13,977 nt of DNA, from NCBI GenBank assembly GCA_002898855.1, contig BEIR01000012.1:1-13977 (forward strand), in the 5' to 3' direction. The first letter of the stretch is position 1; the number at the start of each line of letters is the position of its first letter. The translations under genes and the position numbers were made by a program. This document shows positions 1-6,454 of this stretch, piece after piece. Source of the stretch: a bacterium HR41. GTDB taxonomy: Bacteria > Actinomycetota > Thermoleophilia > Solirubrobacterales > Thermoleophilaceae. The notes under the pieces are model-generated. The model saw only the letters and a list, made by a program, of their open reading frames with translations, was not told the origin of the DNA and did not search any database.

Positions 1-1355
1 GCGGAACACATCTCGCTGTGCTCTCGTTGTCGGTGGTCGCCTCGCTAGCGCTAGCCGCCGGCGCCAGTGCAAGCAGCGAGTGGGCGAGTGACCGAAGCGG
101 CGTCTACGCGCAACGCGAGGTGATCGTGCGCTGGCGCCCGGACACCGACAGCGCACGGATCCGCGCGGCGCTCCGCTCGATCAGCGGCAAGATCGTCGCT
201 CGTAGCAGCGACGGCAGTGCGCTCGTTCGCTATCGGAGCGCTCTCGTCCCGCGCGACGCCGCTTTCAAGCTGCGCGCTCTGCGCGTGGCGAGTGCCGCCT
301 CCCCCAACTACCGCGCCCGCGCGAGCTTCGTACCGAACGACCCCGCCTTCGCCCGCCAGTGGCACCTCTCCTCGCAACTGGGGATCGGCGTTCCCACAGC
401 GTGGGATCTGGCGCGGCGGGCACGCGCTCCCGGCGGGCGCGGTGTTCGCGTCGCGGTCGTCGACACCGGCGTCGCGTACGGCAACTACCGCCGCTGCCGC
501 TGCCGGCGCGCACCGGATCTCGGAACTGTCGAACGCGGCTACGACTTCGTCGATCGCGACCGCTACGCCTACGACTTCAACGGGCATGGCACGCACGTAG
601 CCCAGACGATCGTCGAGCGTACGAACAACGCTCGTGCCGGTGCGGGCATCGCCTACCGGGCGCGGGTGTTGCCGGTACGGGTTCTCGACGAGCTCGGCGA
701 GGGCACAGCCTGGGAGGTCGCCGAAGGGATTCGCTATGCGGTGAGGCGCAAGGCGAAGGTGGTGAACCTGAGCGTCACGCTCGACTCCCGGGACACTGGC
801 TCCGGTGGTATCCCTGAGCTCCAGGCCGCCCTCAGCTACGCGGAGCGCAACGGCGTCCTGGTTGTAGCCGCTGCCGGCAACGCAAGTAGCGAAACGGTCC
901 CGCTGCCAGCCAGCTATCCGACGGTTTTGGCGGTCGGCGCTACAACCTTGCACGGTTGTCTTGCCACCTACTCGAACTACGGCGGCCGGCTCGATCTCGT
1001 CGCGCCGGGCGGCGGAGCGGACGCAGCTCCGCTGGCGACCCCCTGGGATCGGAGCCATTGCCGCGCCGGACGCAGAGGGGCCGACATCTACCAGGAGACC
1101 TTCCTCGTGCCAGGGCGCTTCGATCGCTTCGGCCTGCCGCCTGGCTACAACGGAACGTCGATGGCGGCAGCGCAGGTGAGCGCCGTCGCCGCACTCGTGG
1201 TCGCGTCCCGTGTGCTCGGCGAAAACCCGACGCCGGCCGCCTTGCGACAGTGGCTGCGAGCGACGGCACGCGACATCGGCGCGCCGGGACGCGACGACCG
1301 TTATGGAACCGGTCTGCTCGACGCCGCCGCGGCGCTTACGCCGCGGCGTCCGTGA
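1..1355 (+). CDS. Secreted subtilisin-like serine protease (S8), 5' end probably outside window
   Basis: Peptidase family S8, an exported endoprotease. Residue numbers count from the GTG at 18. Residues 1-18 form a signal-peptide core (LSVVASLALAAGASA). Residues 33-105 resemble a short inhibitory prodomain (EVIVRWRP...). The catalytic domain follows, with Asp149 in VAVVDTG, His190 in NGHGTHVA, the oxyanion Asn288 in VAAAGN and Ser381 in NGTSMAAAQ. The last 20 residues (YGTGLLDAAAAL) are the usual end of the S8 domain. All triad residues are present, so the enzyme should be active. Residues 156-166 hold an Arg/Cys-rich insert (YRRCRCRRA) next to the Asp loop, which is unusual. The frame stays open from 18 back to the left edge (GTHLA) and the signal peptide lacks a basic n-region, so the real start is probably upstream. 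It converges on the stress-protein gene 12 bp away. The role is probably extracellular protein degradation. The family call is firm, the substrate unknown. Confidence 0.93.
   Translation, partial: GTHLAVLSLSVVASLALAAGASASSEWASDRSGVYAQREVIVRWRPDTDSARIRAALRSISGKIVARSSDGSALVRYRSALVPRDAAFKLRALRVASAASPNYRARASFVPNDPAFARQWHLSSQLGIGVPTAWDLARRARAPGGRGVRVAVVDTGVAYGNYRRCRCRRAPDLGTVERGYDFVDRDRYAYDFNGHGTHVAQTIVERTNNARAGAGIAYRARVLPVRVLDELGEGTAWEVAEGIRYAVRRKAKVVNLSVTLDSRDTGSGGIPELQAALSYAERNGVLVVAAAGNASSETVPLPASYPTVLAVGATTLHGCLATYSNYGGRLDLVAPGGGADAAPLATPWDRSHCRAGRRGADIYQETFLVPGRFDRFGLPPGYNGTSMAAAQVSAVAALVVASRVLGENPTPAALRQWLRATARDIGAPGRDDRYGTGLLDAAAALTPRRP
1325..1348. terminator. Hairpin at the convergent gene ends
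   Basis: Two copies of the self-complementary 10-mer CGCCGCGGCG (1325-1334 and 1339-1348) flank CTTA. They form a perfect 10-bp stem with a 4-nt loop inside the last codons of the protease gene, just before its stop at 1353-1355. No T-run follows on either strand. It sits between two convergent genes and could stop transcription from both sides, as U-less hairpins are thought to do in high-GC actinobacteria. Coding constraint on Ala/Pro/Arg codons could also produce it. Confidence 0.4.
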
Positions 1356-1367
1356 GCCCGTGCGCGG

Positions 1368-1811
1368 TCAGGTCGTTCGGATGATCAGCACGCTGCAGGG
1401 CGCGTGGTGCGACACCTTGTTCGGCACGCTGCCGAGCAGGAACCGCTTGGCGCCGGTCATGCCCTTGTTGCCGACTACGATCAGATCGGCGCCGACCTCC
1501 TCGGCGACGTCGAGCAGGGCATCGGCCGCGTCCCCCTCGCGCGGGTGGAGGTACACCTCGACGCCGCGCTCCTTCAGCATCGAGGCGGCCTCATCGAGCA
1601 CGGCGTTGACCTCCTCGCGAGGGTTGATCGCCCACTCGATGTCGTCTGGCGCTTCACGCCGCTCGAGCCGCAAACGCGGCTCGGGCACCGGCTCGTACGC
1701 GCTCACCACATGCACGGTGGCAGCGAGCTGGGCCGCCAACTCCGCAGCCTGACGGACTGCCTCGCGGGCAGTTGCCGACCCATCGGTACCGACGACCATC
1801 GTTTTGAACAT
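1368..1811 (-). CDS. Universal stress protein, UspA-type
   Basis: Cytoplasmic single-domain Usp, about 147 residues, the normal family length. The N-terminus has the beta-strand and nucleotide-binding Asp of MVVGTDGSATA. The C-terminus has the ATP-binding signature G-x2-G-x9-G-[ST] in VVGNKGMTGAKRFLLGS, so it should be an ATP-binding Usp. These proteins support survival under stress. The start is chosen at the ATG ending at 1811. A GTG lies directly upstream (1814), but the Shine-Dalgarno AGGAGG abuts that GTG and is slightly better spaced from the ATG; a further GAGAGG lies just upstream. It lies 47 bp downstream of the AI-2E-type permease on the same strand, so the two may be co-transcribed. 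Family certain, target of the stress response unknown. Confidence 0.93.
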   Translation of the reverse strand: MFKTMVVGTDGSATAREAVRQAAELAAQLAATVHVVSAYEPVPEPRLRLERREAPDDIEWAINPREEVNAVLDEAASMLKERGVEVYLHPREGDAADALLDVAEEVGADLIVVGNKGMTGAKRFLLGSVPNKVSHHAPCSVLIIRTT

Positions 1812-1858
1812 CACCCTCCTCTCCCGGCGCGTCGAGCGAGCGCAGCCATCTTAAGCGC

Positions 1859-3115
1859 TCAGTCGCTTACGCTGCGCGTGTGCGTCTCCCGCGATTCTGG
1901 CTCGTCATGCAGGCGCTGATCGTGATCTTCGTCACGATCGGGATCGTGATCGCGATCGTGAAGCTCTACTAAGCCTGCTTCGACCAGCGGCCCCGTGGTC
2001 GCGGTGTCCGCCACCGGCCACGGCTCGAGGACCACGTTTTCGCGTGCGTACATCCACAGCTCGCGCAGCATCGCTGCCAGCGGCAAGGCCACCAGCGCGC
2101 CCACGATGCCAGCCACGTGGCCGCCGAACAGCAGCGCGAAGATCACGAGCAGCGGGTTGATGCGCAGCGCGCGTCCGAAGACGTTGGGCGCCACCACGTG
2201 CCCCTCCAGCTGCTGGAGCGCCACGAACGCCAAGGCCACCCACAATGCCGAGAGCGGGCTCTCGAGCAGCGCAACGACGATCGGAGGGATTGCGCCGAGC
2301 ACCGGCCCGATGAAGGGCAAGAGCTCCATCGCTCCGAAAAACGCACCGAAGAACACCGCGTAGTCGCGGCCGGCTTGAAACAGACCGACGAGCCCCAGCA
2401 CCCACAGCATCAGTGCCGCGCTCGCTCCCATGATCGACGAGAAGGCGAGCTGCCCACCGACGTAGCGGGCAACGGCGTTTTCGATACGCCACGGCAGATC
2501 GCGCTCTGGGTCTCGCCGCGGCGCCGGTGGTAGCAACGCACGCACGCGCTCGGCGGCCTTGGGCGCGTAAATCAGCATGTAGATCGAGACGACCACGACC
2601 AGCACCAGCGAGAACAGCCCCTCGGCGACGCGCTGGACGAGGTCACGAGTGAACGAGACGAGCTCTCCGGAACGCGACGTGACGTCCCGCTCAACGCGCG
2701 AGAGGACGCTCTCGCCACCGCGCACGAGATTGATGCGCACCTCGTGCCGATCGAGCCAGCGCTGGGCATCCTCGAGCCCCCGCTCGGCGCTGTCGACGTA
2801 CGCGGGGAGGTTGCGGCGAAGAGCGTCGACCTGCCCAGCGATCGGGTTCACGAGCAGGACCACCGCGCCTGCAAGCAGTGCGACGAACGCCAGGTAGACG
2901 ACGGCGATCGCCACGCCGCGCGGCACGCCCAGGCGTCCGACAGAGCGAACCAGGGGATTGAGAATCAGAGCGACAACCGATGCGACCGCGAACAGGAGCA
3001 GCACCGGGCCGGCCGCAGCGGCGATCGACCACGCACCAAGCAACAGAACCGGCAGTCCGACCAGCTGGACCCAGCGGGGTACGACGATCAGCGGGCGCTG
3101 TGGTTTCTGATCCAT
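1859..3115 (-). CDS. AI-2E family transporter (PerM/UPF0118-type permease)
   Basis: Polytopic inner-membrane permease. An N-terminal hydrophobic pair (LVGLPVLLLGAWSI and the following stretch) is followed by GVAIAVVYLAFVALLAG. A long soluble segment of about 100 residues comes next, then SLVLVVVVSIYMLIY and the family's conserved C-terminal core (LPFIGPVLGAIPPIVVALL, QQLEGHVVAPNVFGRALRINP, VIFALLFGGHVAGIVGALVALPL). Members export small solutes, in some cases autoinducer-2 or Na+/Li+; the substrate here cannot be read. After the last helix comes an unusual tail of about 35 residues rich in Asp, His, Arg and Glu (HDRDHDPDRDEDHDQ), built from a degenerate GATCGTGATC-like DNA repeat. The start could be GTG at 3124 or ATG at 3115. 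ATG is preferred because GGGTGG precedes it. It is divergent from the plsC-like gene. Confidence 0.88.
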   Translation of the reverse strand: MDQKPQRPLIVVPRWVQLVGLPVLLLGAWSIAAAAGPVLLLFAVASVVALILNPLVRSVGRLGVPRGVAIAVVYLAFVALLAGAVVLLVNPIAGQVDALRRNLPAYVDSAERGLEDAQRWLDRHEVRINLVRGGESVLSRVERDVTSRSGELVSFTRDLVQRVAEGLFSLVLVVVVSIYMLIYAPKAAERVRALLPPAPRRDPERDLPWRIENAVARYVGGQLAFSSIMGASAALMLWVLGLVGLFQAGRDYAVFFGAFFGAMELLPFIGPVLGAIPPIVVALLESPLSALWVALAFVALQQLEGHVVAPNVFGRALRINPLLVIFALLFGGHVAGIVGALVALPLAAMLRELWMYARENVVLEPWPVADTATTGPLVEAGLVELHDRDHDPDRDEDHDQRLHDEPESRETHTRSVSD

Positions 3116-3133
3116 CGCTGCCACCCGCGACGG

Positions 3134-3141
3134 TACTAGTA
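3134..3141. promoter_or_regulatory. Palindromic -10 element, candidate bidirectional promoter
   Basis: The 8-mer TACTAGTA is its own reverse complement, so each strand reads a TACTAG -10-like hexamer. On the + strand the hexamer ends at 3139, seven bases before the GTG at 3147, so the transcript would be leaderless. On the - strand it ends at 3136, 12 bases before the GTG at 3124 and 21 before the ATG at 3115. The whole divergent gap is only 22-31 bp, so both promoters must lie about here. No good -35 is visible on either strand. Confidence 0.42.
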
Positions 3142-3146
3142 GTTGC

Positions 3147-3881
3147 GTGACGAACCGAGAGGCGCACGAGCTCGCACGCCGACGCGGCGTGTCACCGCGT
3201 CTCTACCGGATCGTGCGCTCTCTCGCGCTCGTTGTGATGCGGGTGTGGTTCCGACTGGAACTGCAAGGCGCGGACAACATCCCGCGGCAAGGGGCGGCGA
3301 TCGTCTGCCCGAACCACAAAAGCTTCTGGGACGCGTTTTTCATCGGCGCGGCCACCACCCGCCCGCTCCGCTACATGGCGAAAACCGAGCTGATCGAGGG
3401 TCTATTCGGTGGCTTGCTGGTACGTCTCGGAGCGTTCCCCGTGCGTCGAGGACAAGCCGACCAGGAGGCGCTGGCCACCGCACGCGCGCTGCTCGAGCAG
3501 GGAGAGCTGCTCGTGGTTTTCCCCGAGGGCACGCGCGTACGCGACCCTGAGCGTCTAGGCGAACCGCACCGAGGTGCCGGGCGTCTAGCGCTCGAGACAG
3601 GGGCGCCGATCGTGCCGGCAGCGATCACAGGCACCCATCGCCTCTTTTGGGGCCCCCTACCGCAGCCGCGCAAGGTGCGTGTGGCGTTCGGCAAACCGAT
3701 TCTCCCGCCGCCGGTACCGCCCACGCCCGACGCCGCTCGCGAACTCGTCGAGCGAGCGGTGTGGCCTGAAGTAGCAGCGGAGTACAGGCGCCTGCGCGCC
3801 CGCAAAGGCCTGCTCGCGGCGCTAGTCGCGCTGCTTGCGAGCGCGGCCGCCGCCGCGACCGTGAGGCGCCGCCGCCGCTAG
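3147..3881 (+). CDS. Lysophospholipid acyltransferase, PlsC-like (1-acyl-sn-glycerol-3-phosphate acyltransferase family)
   Basis: Membrane-associated glycerophospholipid acyltransferase of 244 residues, the usual length for the family. It likely transfers a fatty acyl chain to lysophosphatidate or a related acceptor in membrane lipid synthesis. Motif I, H-x4-D, is at His57-Asp62 (NHKSFWDAF). Motif III, FPEGTR, is at 125-130, and a VPAAITGTH segment (about 156-164) matches the late conserved block. A hydrophobic segment (SLALVVMRVWF, 25-35) precedes the catalytic domain. The C-terminus ends in a second hydrophobic helix (LLAALVALLASAAAAA) and five Arg, which suggests a membrane anchor. The GTG start at 3147 has no Shine-Dalgarno but lies seven bases past a -10-like TACTAG, consistent with a leaderless message. 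The stop codon directly abuts the 3' end of a tRNA on the other strand. Exact acyl acceptor not determinable. Confidence 0.9.
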   Translation: MTNREAHELARRRGVSPRLYRIVRSLALVVMRVWFRLELQGADNIPRQGAAIVCPNHKSFWDAFFIGAATTRPLRYMAKTELIEGLFGGLLVRLGAFPVRRGQADQEALATARALLEQGELLVVFPEGTRVRDPERLGEPHRGAGRLALETGAPIVPAAITGTHRLFWGPLPQPRKVRVAFGKPILPPPVPPTPDAARELVERAVWPEVAAEYRRLRARKGLLAALVALLASAAAAATVRRRRR

Positions 3882-3954
3882 CGCGCCCGGGAGGATTCGA
3901 ACCCCCGACCTTGCGGTCCGTAGCCGCACGCTCTATCCACTGAGCTACGGGCGC
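3882..3954 (-). tRNA. tRNA-Arg (anticodon ACG)
   Basis: The minus strand folds as a full cloverleaf of 73 nt. The acceptor GCGCCCG pairs with CGGGCGC, the D stem is GCTC/GAGC, and the anticodon stem TGCGG/CCGCA encloses loop CTACGGA. The T stem GGGGG/CCTCC, with one G-U pair, encloses TTCGAAT. The anticodon is ACG, presumably deaminated to ICG to read CGU, CGC and CGA. The arginine identity base A20 (in AGTGGATA) and C35 are present. The discriminator is G. CCA is not encoded (CTA follows). The 3' end touches the stop codon of the convergent acyltransferase gene. Confidence 0.97.
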
Positions 3955-3966
3955 AGACGGCTCATT

Positions 3967-3972
3967 AGGGTA
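3967..3972 (-). promoter_or_regulatory. Possible -10 element for tRNA-Arg(ACG)
   Basis: TACCCT on the minus strand lies 12 bases upstream of the first tRNA base, squeezed between the speDE hairpin and the tRNA. The same hexamer occurs as the putative -10 of the MerR gene. Any -35 would fall inside the hairpin stem and is not recognisable. The tRNA could instead be processed from read-through. Confidence 0.25.
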
Positions 3973-3974
3973 CC

Positions 3975-4005
3975 GCGCCCGCTGCGACTCTGACGCAGCG
4001 GGCGC
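3975..4005 (-). terminator. Terminator-like hairpin after speD-speE
   Basis: A perfect 12-bp stem, GCGCCCGCTGCG with CGCAGCGGGCGC, encloses a 7-nt loop and begins at the base immediately after the stop codon of the speD-speE fusion (stop 4006-4008). There is no T-run. Its position between the operon end and the tRNA suits transcription termination or 3'-end protection of the polyamine mRNA. Confidence 0.6.
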
Positions 4006-5358
4006 TCAGGCGCGTTGGCCCACGAGCGCCGGTGGTGCCGTGGGCGCCAGAAGTCCATCCCACACCGGTTGCGGGACGAACATCCAGGCGTGGCACTCGG
4101 GCCGGTAGAGGCGCGTATCGAGCTCCGGTGTGCGCGCGGGCACTTCGGGCGCATAGCGCTTCGAGCCGATCGTGAAGGTCCACCAGGCGCCCGGATACGT
4201 GGGCACGACGCTCCACGCCACCGCCGTGCGCGGAAAGACCTCGGCCATCGCCTCGCGACAGGAACGGACCGTGTCGGGATGCCAGAAGGGCGACTCGGTC
4301 TGCGCGGCGACAAGACCGTCGTCGGTCAGTACTTCCGCGCAGCGGCGGTAGAAGTCGCTGCCGAACAGGCGCGCCGCCTGCCCGAGCGGATCGGGCAAGT
4401 CGCAGAGGATCACCGCGGGCGCGAAGTCGAGGCTGCCGATCGACGTGAAGGCGTCGCCGGGCAGGAACTCGACGCGCGGGTCGGCGAACGCCGCACGCGC
4501 CCTTTCGAAGTGTCGCTTGGCGAGCTCCACCACGTGTTCGTCGAGCTCGAGCACAGCTACCCGCTCGACCACGTCGTGCTTGAGCACCTCGGCGAGCGTG
4601 TGGCCATCGCCCCCGCCGACGATGACGACGTTGCGCGGTTCGGGATGGGCGTTAAGCGCGGGGTGAACGAGGGCTTCGTGGTAGGCGAAGGAATCGCGCT
4701 CGGTGAGCTGCACGATCTGGTCGAGCGCAAGCACTCGGCCAAGACCGGGGGTTTCGAAAACCACCGCCGACTGGAAAGGCGTGCGCCTCGCCTCGAGCAG
4801 CCGCCGCACGGGATAGAGCGCGCGGATCGGGGAGGCAGGCTCGTGCTCTTCGAACGTCCAGACGCGATCCCCGTGCGCCCCGTCCCGGGCCGATGCATGG
4901 CCGTTCCGCTCGCCGCCGATCACGTCCGTGGCGGTACCGTCGCCGTTCGCGACCGCGCCGTTCGCAACGGCGCCGTTCGCGACCGCACCCTTGGTGACGA
5001 CGCCGTTCGCCTCTACGGCGACGCCGGGCGACCCGCGCTCGACCGCGCGCCGGGCGACCCAGGTGGGTCGGTAAGCGTCGACCATCACCTCGACCATCGC
5101 GTCGAGATCGGTATCGCCGCAGGTGAAGACGTCGATAGCGGCGTAACCGTGTTCCGGCCAGGTGTGCAAGGCGAGGTGGCTCTCGGCGATAACCGCGATG
5201 CCCGAGATGCCCCACGGCGAAAAGCGGTGGACCTCGAGCCGTACGAGCGTCGCCCCGCCCGCCTCGACGGCGCGCTCGAGCGCAGTTCGCGCGAGCTCCT
5301 CATCGTCGAGACCTTGTGCACCCCAGAACTCGCAAAGAACCTGCCGTCCGAGAGCCAT
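4006..5358 (-). CDS. speDE: Fused S-adenosylmethionine decarboxylase (SpeD) and spermidine synthase (SpeE)
   Basis: Bifunctional polyamine enzyme, 450 residues. Residues 1-108 are a class-1b SpeD: self-cleavage at Glu59-Ser60 (AESHLALHTWPEHGY) makes the pyruvoyl group, and His65 and Cys80 keep the spacing of the Thermotoga catalytic residues. A Gly/Ala/Asn-rich linker (109-166) with VANGA repeats follows. Residues 167-436 are an aminopropyltransferase: LTERDSFAYHEAL at 218-230, the decarboxy-SAM site GGGDG at 248-252, Glu271/Asp273, Asp302 and CDLPDP with Asp320 and Asp323, then TYPGAWWTFTIGS. After self-cleavage the large SpeD chain would stay joined to SpeE, so decarboxy-SAM could be passed on directly. 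The ATG at 5358 is fixed by AAAGGAGGTGA six bases upstream, which overlaps the bpsA stop, so translation is probably coupled. Putrescine is the likely acceptor, although agmatine cannot be excluded. The symbol is a composite. Confidence 0.95.
   Translation of the reverse strand: MALGRQVLCEFWGAQGLDDEELARTALERAVEAGGATLVRLEVHRFSPWGISGIAVIAESHLALHTWPEHGYAAIDVFTCGDTDLDAMVEVMVDAYRPTWVARRAVERGSPGVAVEANGVVTKGAVANGAVANGAVANGDGTATDVIGGERNGHASARDGAHGDRVWTFEEHEPASPIRALYPVRRLLEARRTPFQSAVVFETPGLGRVLALDQIVQLTERDSFAYHEALVHPALNAHPEPRNVVIVGGGDGHTLAEVLKHDVVERVAVLELDEHVVELAKRHFERARAAFADPRVEFLPGDAFTSIGSLDFAPAVILCDLPDPLGQAARLFGSDFYRRCAEVLTDDGLVAAQTESPFWHPDTVRSCREAMAEVFPRTAVAWSVVPTYPGAWWTFTIGSKRYAPEVPARTPELDTRLYRPECHAWMFVPQPVWDGLLAPTAPPALVGQRA
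4935..5010 (-). repeat. In-frame 15-bp tandem repeats coding the SpeD-SpeE linker
   Basis: Short tandem units built on GCCGTTCGC(G/A)AC(C/G)GC (plus-strand reading) recur about three times, with a fourth degenerate copy after a break. They encode GAVAN/GAVAN/GAVANGD at residues 124-140 of the fusion. Units of 15 bp keep the reading frame, so the linker can lengthen or shorten by slippage without breaking either enzyme. Confidence 0.75.
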
Positions 5359-5361
5359 CTC

Positions 5362-5372
5362 TCACCTCCTTT
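5362..5372 (-). promoter_or_regulatory. Shine-Dalgarno of speD-speE overlapping the bpsA stop
   Basis: AAAGGAGGTGA on the minus strand. The TGA at its end is the stop codon of bpsA, and the ATG of the fusion starts three bases later. This long match to the 16S tail points to strong, coupled translation. Confidence 0.85.
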
Positions 5373-6339
5373 CCTTGCTCGCGATTGCGAAGTAGTGCTC
5401 GTCGGCGATCGGGTCGCCGGGGAGCGGGCGCGGGTTGCGCGGCTCGAAGCCAGCGAGCGTCTCGAGCCGCCACAGCGCCGACCGGTACCACGGCGCCCGC
5501 GCGGCGCGCGTGAACGCCGGGTGGCCGTACGCGCGGGCCTCCTCCAACTGTGTCGGCCAGTTGTCGTAGAAGCCCTGCTCGGGGATGACAGCGCTCAACA
5601 CGACCGGCTGCGCCGTCAACCACGCCTGCAGTTCGCGCCACTTCTCGTAGTCCGACTCGACGAGCGTGACGCCGAAGTATCCGACGCTGCCGGGGCCGGG
5701 CGCGAGCGCCGAGAGCCCGCGCCCGACGAACATCCGCAACCCAGCGCGCGTCTCGGAGGGGTCGCAGACGAAGACGTCGTAGGCACCGCGATGGCGAGCG
5801 GGCAGCGCCTTGCGCAGGTCGTGGGTGTGCACCTCGATCGGCAGGCTGTGGCGCTCGGCGAGATCCGCGATGAAGGCGGTCAAGCGCTCGTCGATCTCGA
5901 AGACGGCGATCTGCGCCGGTGCGCCGGTGAGCGCCAGAGCGATCGACAGCAGGTCGTCGTCGCCCATAATCGCGAATCGCGCCCCCTCGACGAGGTCGCC
6001 GAAACGCGCCATCTCGCGCAGCCGGCCCATCAGGCTGTCGACAGTCAGGTGGCCCTGGTCGTAGGCGTCGGTGGCGTGCGGCCGCTGCGCGACGAGCCGC
6101 AGGTAGCGGCGCTTCAGAGCCGCAAGCGCGCGGCTATCGAGGGCGACGGTGCGGGGGGCGTGCTTGCGGCCTGCGGGCGTAAGGGTCAGCCGGCCAGGAC
6201 GAGAACGGACAAGGCCGCGCTCCTCGAGATCGCGCAGCATCCCGACGAGCACGGGAAAAGGTACCCGCGCCCGACCCGCCACTTCCCAGGGGTCGGCGGT
6301 GTCGCGCAACAGCGCGAGAAGACGTTCTTCGGGATGCAG
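5362..6339 (-). CDS. bpsA: Branched-chain polyamine synthase, N4-bis(aminopropyl)spermidine synthase family
   Basis: Aminopropyltransferase of the BpsA (DUF43) family, which adds aminopropyl groups from decarboxy-SAM to the internal nitrogen of spermidine to give tertiary/quaternary branched polyamines in thermophiles. In the longest frame (TTG at 6450) residues 40-100 are a winged-helix domain (EERLLALLRD...LEERGLVRSRPGRLTLT). The catalytic domain has YDQGH (130-134), the signature GDDD (163-166), FEID (184-187) and the active-site variant DPSET (230-234; the archaeal form is usually DPPxT). Start: a perfect AAAGGAGGTGA lies inside that frame and points to CTG at 6339, five bases past GGAGG, giving about 325 residues. 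GTG at 6345 overlaps the Shine-Dalgarno, and TTG at 6450 has no Shine-Dalgarno. It lies directly before speD-speE, which supplies its donor. Family call strong; product inferred. Confidence 0.9.
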   Translation of the reverse strand: MHPEERLLALLRDTADPWEVAGRARVPFPVLVGMLRDLEERGLVRSRPGRLTLTPAGRKHAPRTVALDSRALAALKRRYLRLVAQRPHATDAYDQGHLTVDSLMGRLREMARFGDLVEGARFAIMGDDDLLSIALALTGAPAQIAVFEIDERLTAFIADLAERHSLPIEVHTHDLRKALPARHRGAYDVFVCDPSETRAGLRMFVGRGLSALAPGPGSVGYFGVTLVESDYEKWRELQAWLTAQPVVLSAVIPEQGFYDNWPTQLEEARAYGHPAFTRAARAPWYRSALWRLETLAGFEPRNPRPLPGDPIADEHYFAIASKERR

Positions 6340-6454
6340 CGTCACCTCCTTTGTGGACTCGGAAGCGCAGCAGCCTGCGCCGCAGACTGGCGGCACTTGC
6401 GACCGGGAAACCGAGACCGGCGGCGGGCGCGCCGGCCACAAGGTCTTCAAGGTA
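6340..6454 (-). promoter_or_regulatory. Leader between dioxygenase gene and bpsA, with Shine-Dalgarno 6342-6352
   Basis: If bpsA starts at 6339, these 115 bases are untranslated. They contain AAAGGAGGTGA at 6352-6342, identical in all 11 bases to the speD-speE Shine-Dalgarno. A 6-bp hairpin (GCGCAG/CTGCGC) lies near 6365-6380 and there are further GC-rich inverted segments. No riboswitch class is recognised. The same stretch can be read in frame as a 37-codon Pro/Cys-rich N-terminal extension (PVCGAGCC) that does not look like a folded domain. Confidence 0.5.

Noticed and set aside
51..1058. A 335-codon minus-strand open frame opposite the protease
   Set aside because: It is antisense to a complete catalytic domain and has no recognisable motif, Shine-Dalgarno or hydrophobic pattern.
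1900..1972. Possible CRISPR-like or tandem array from the GATCGTGATC-type repeats
   Set aside because: Units are short, overlapping and without spacers; they reflect Asp/His codons in the permease tail.
6340..6454. SAM or polyamine riboswitch in the bpsA leader
   Set aside because: Only short GC hairpins are visible; no conserved core of a known SAM riboswitch or other class could be matched by eye.
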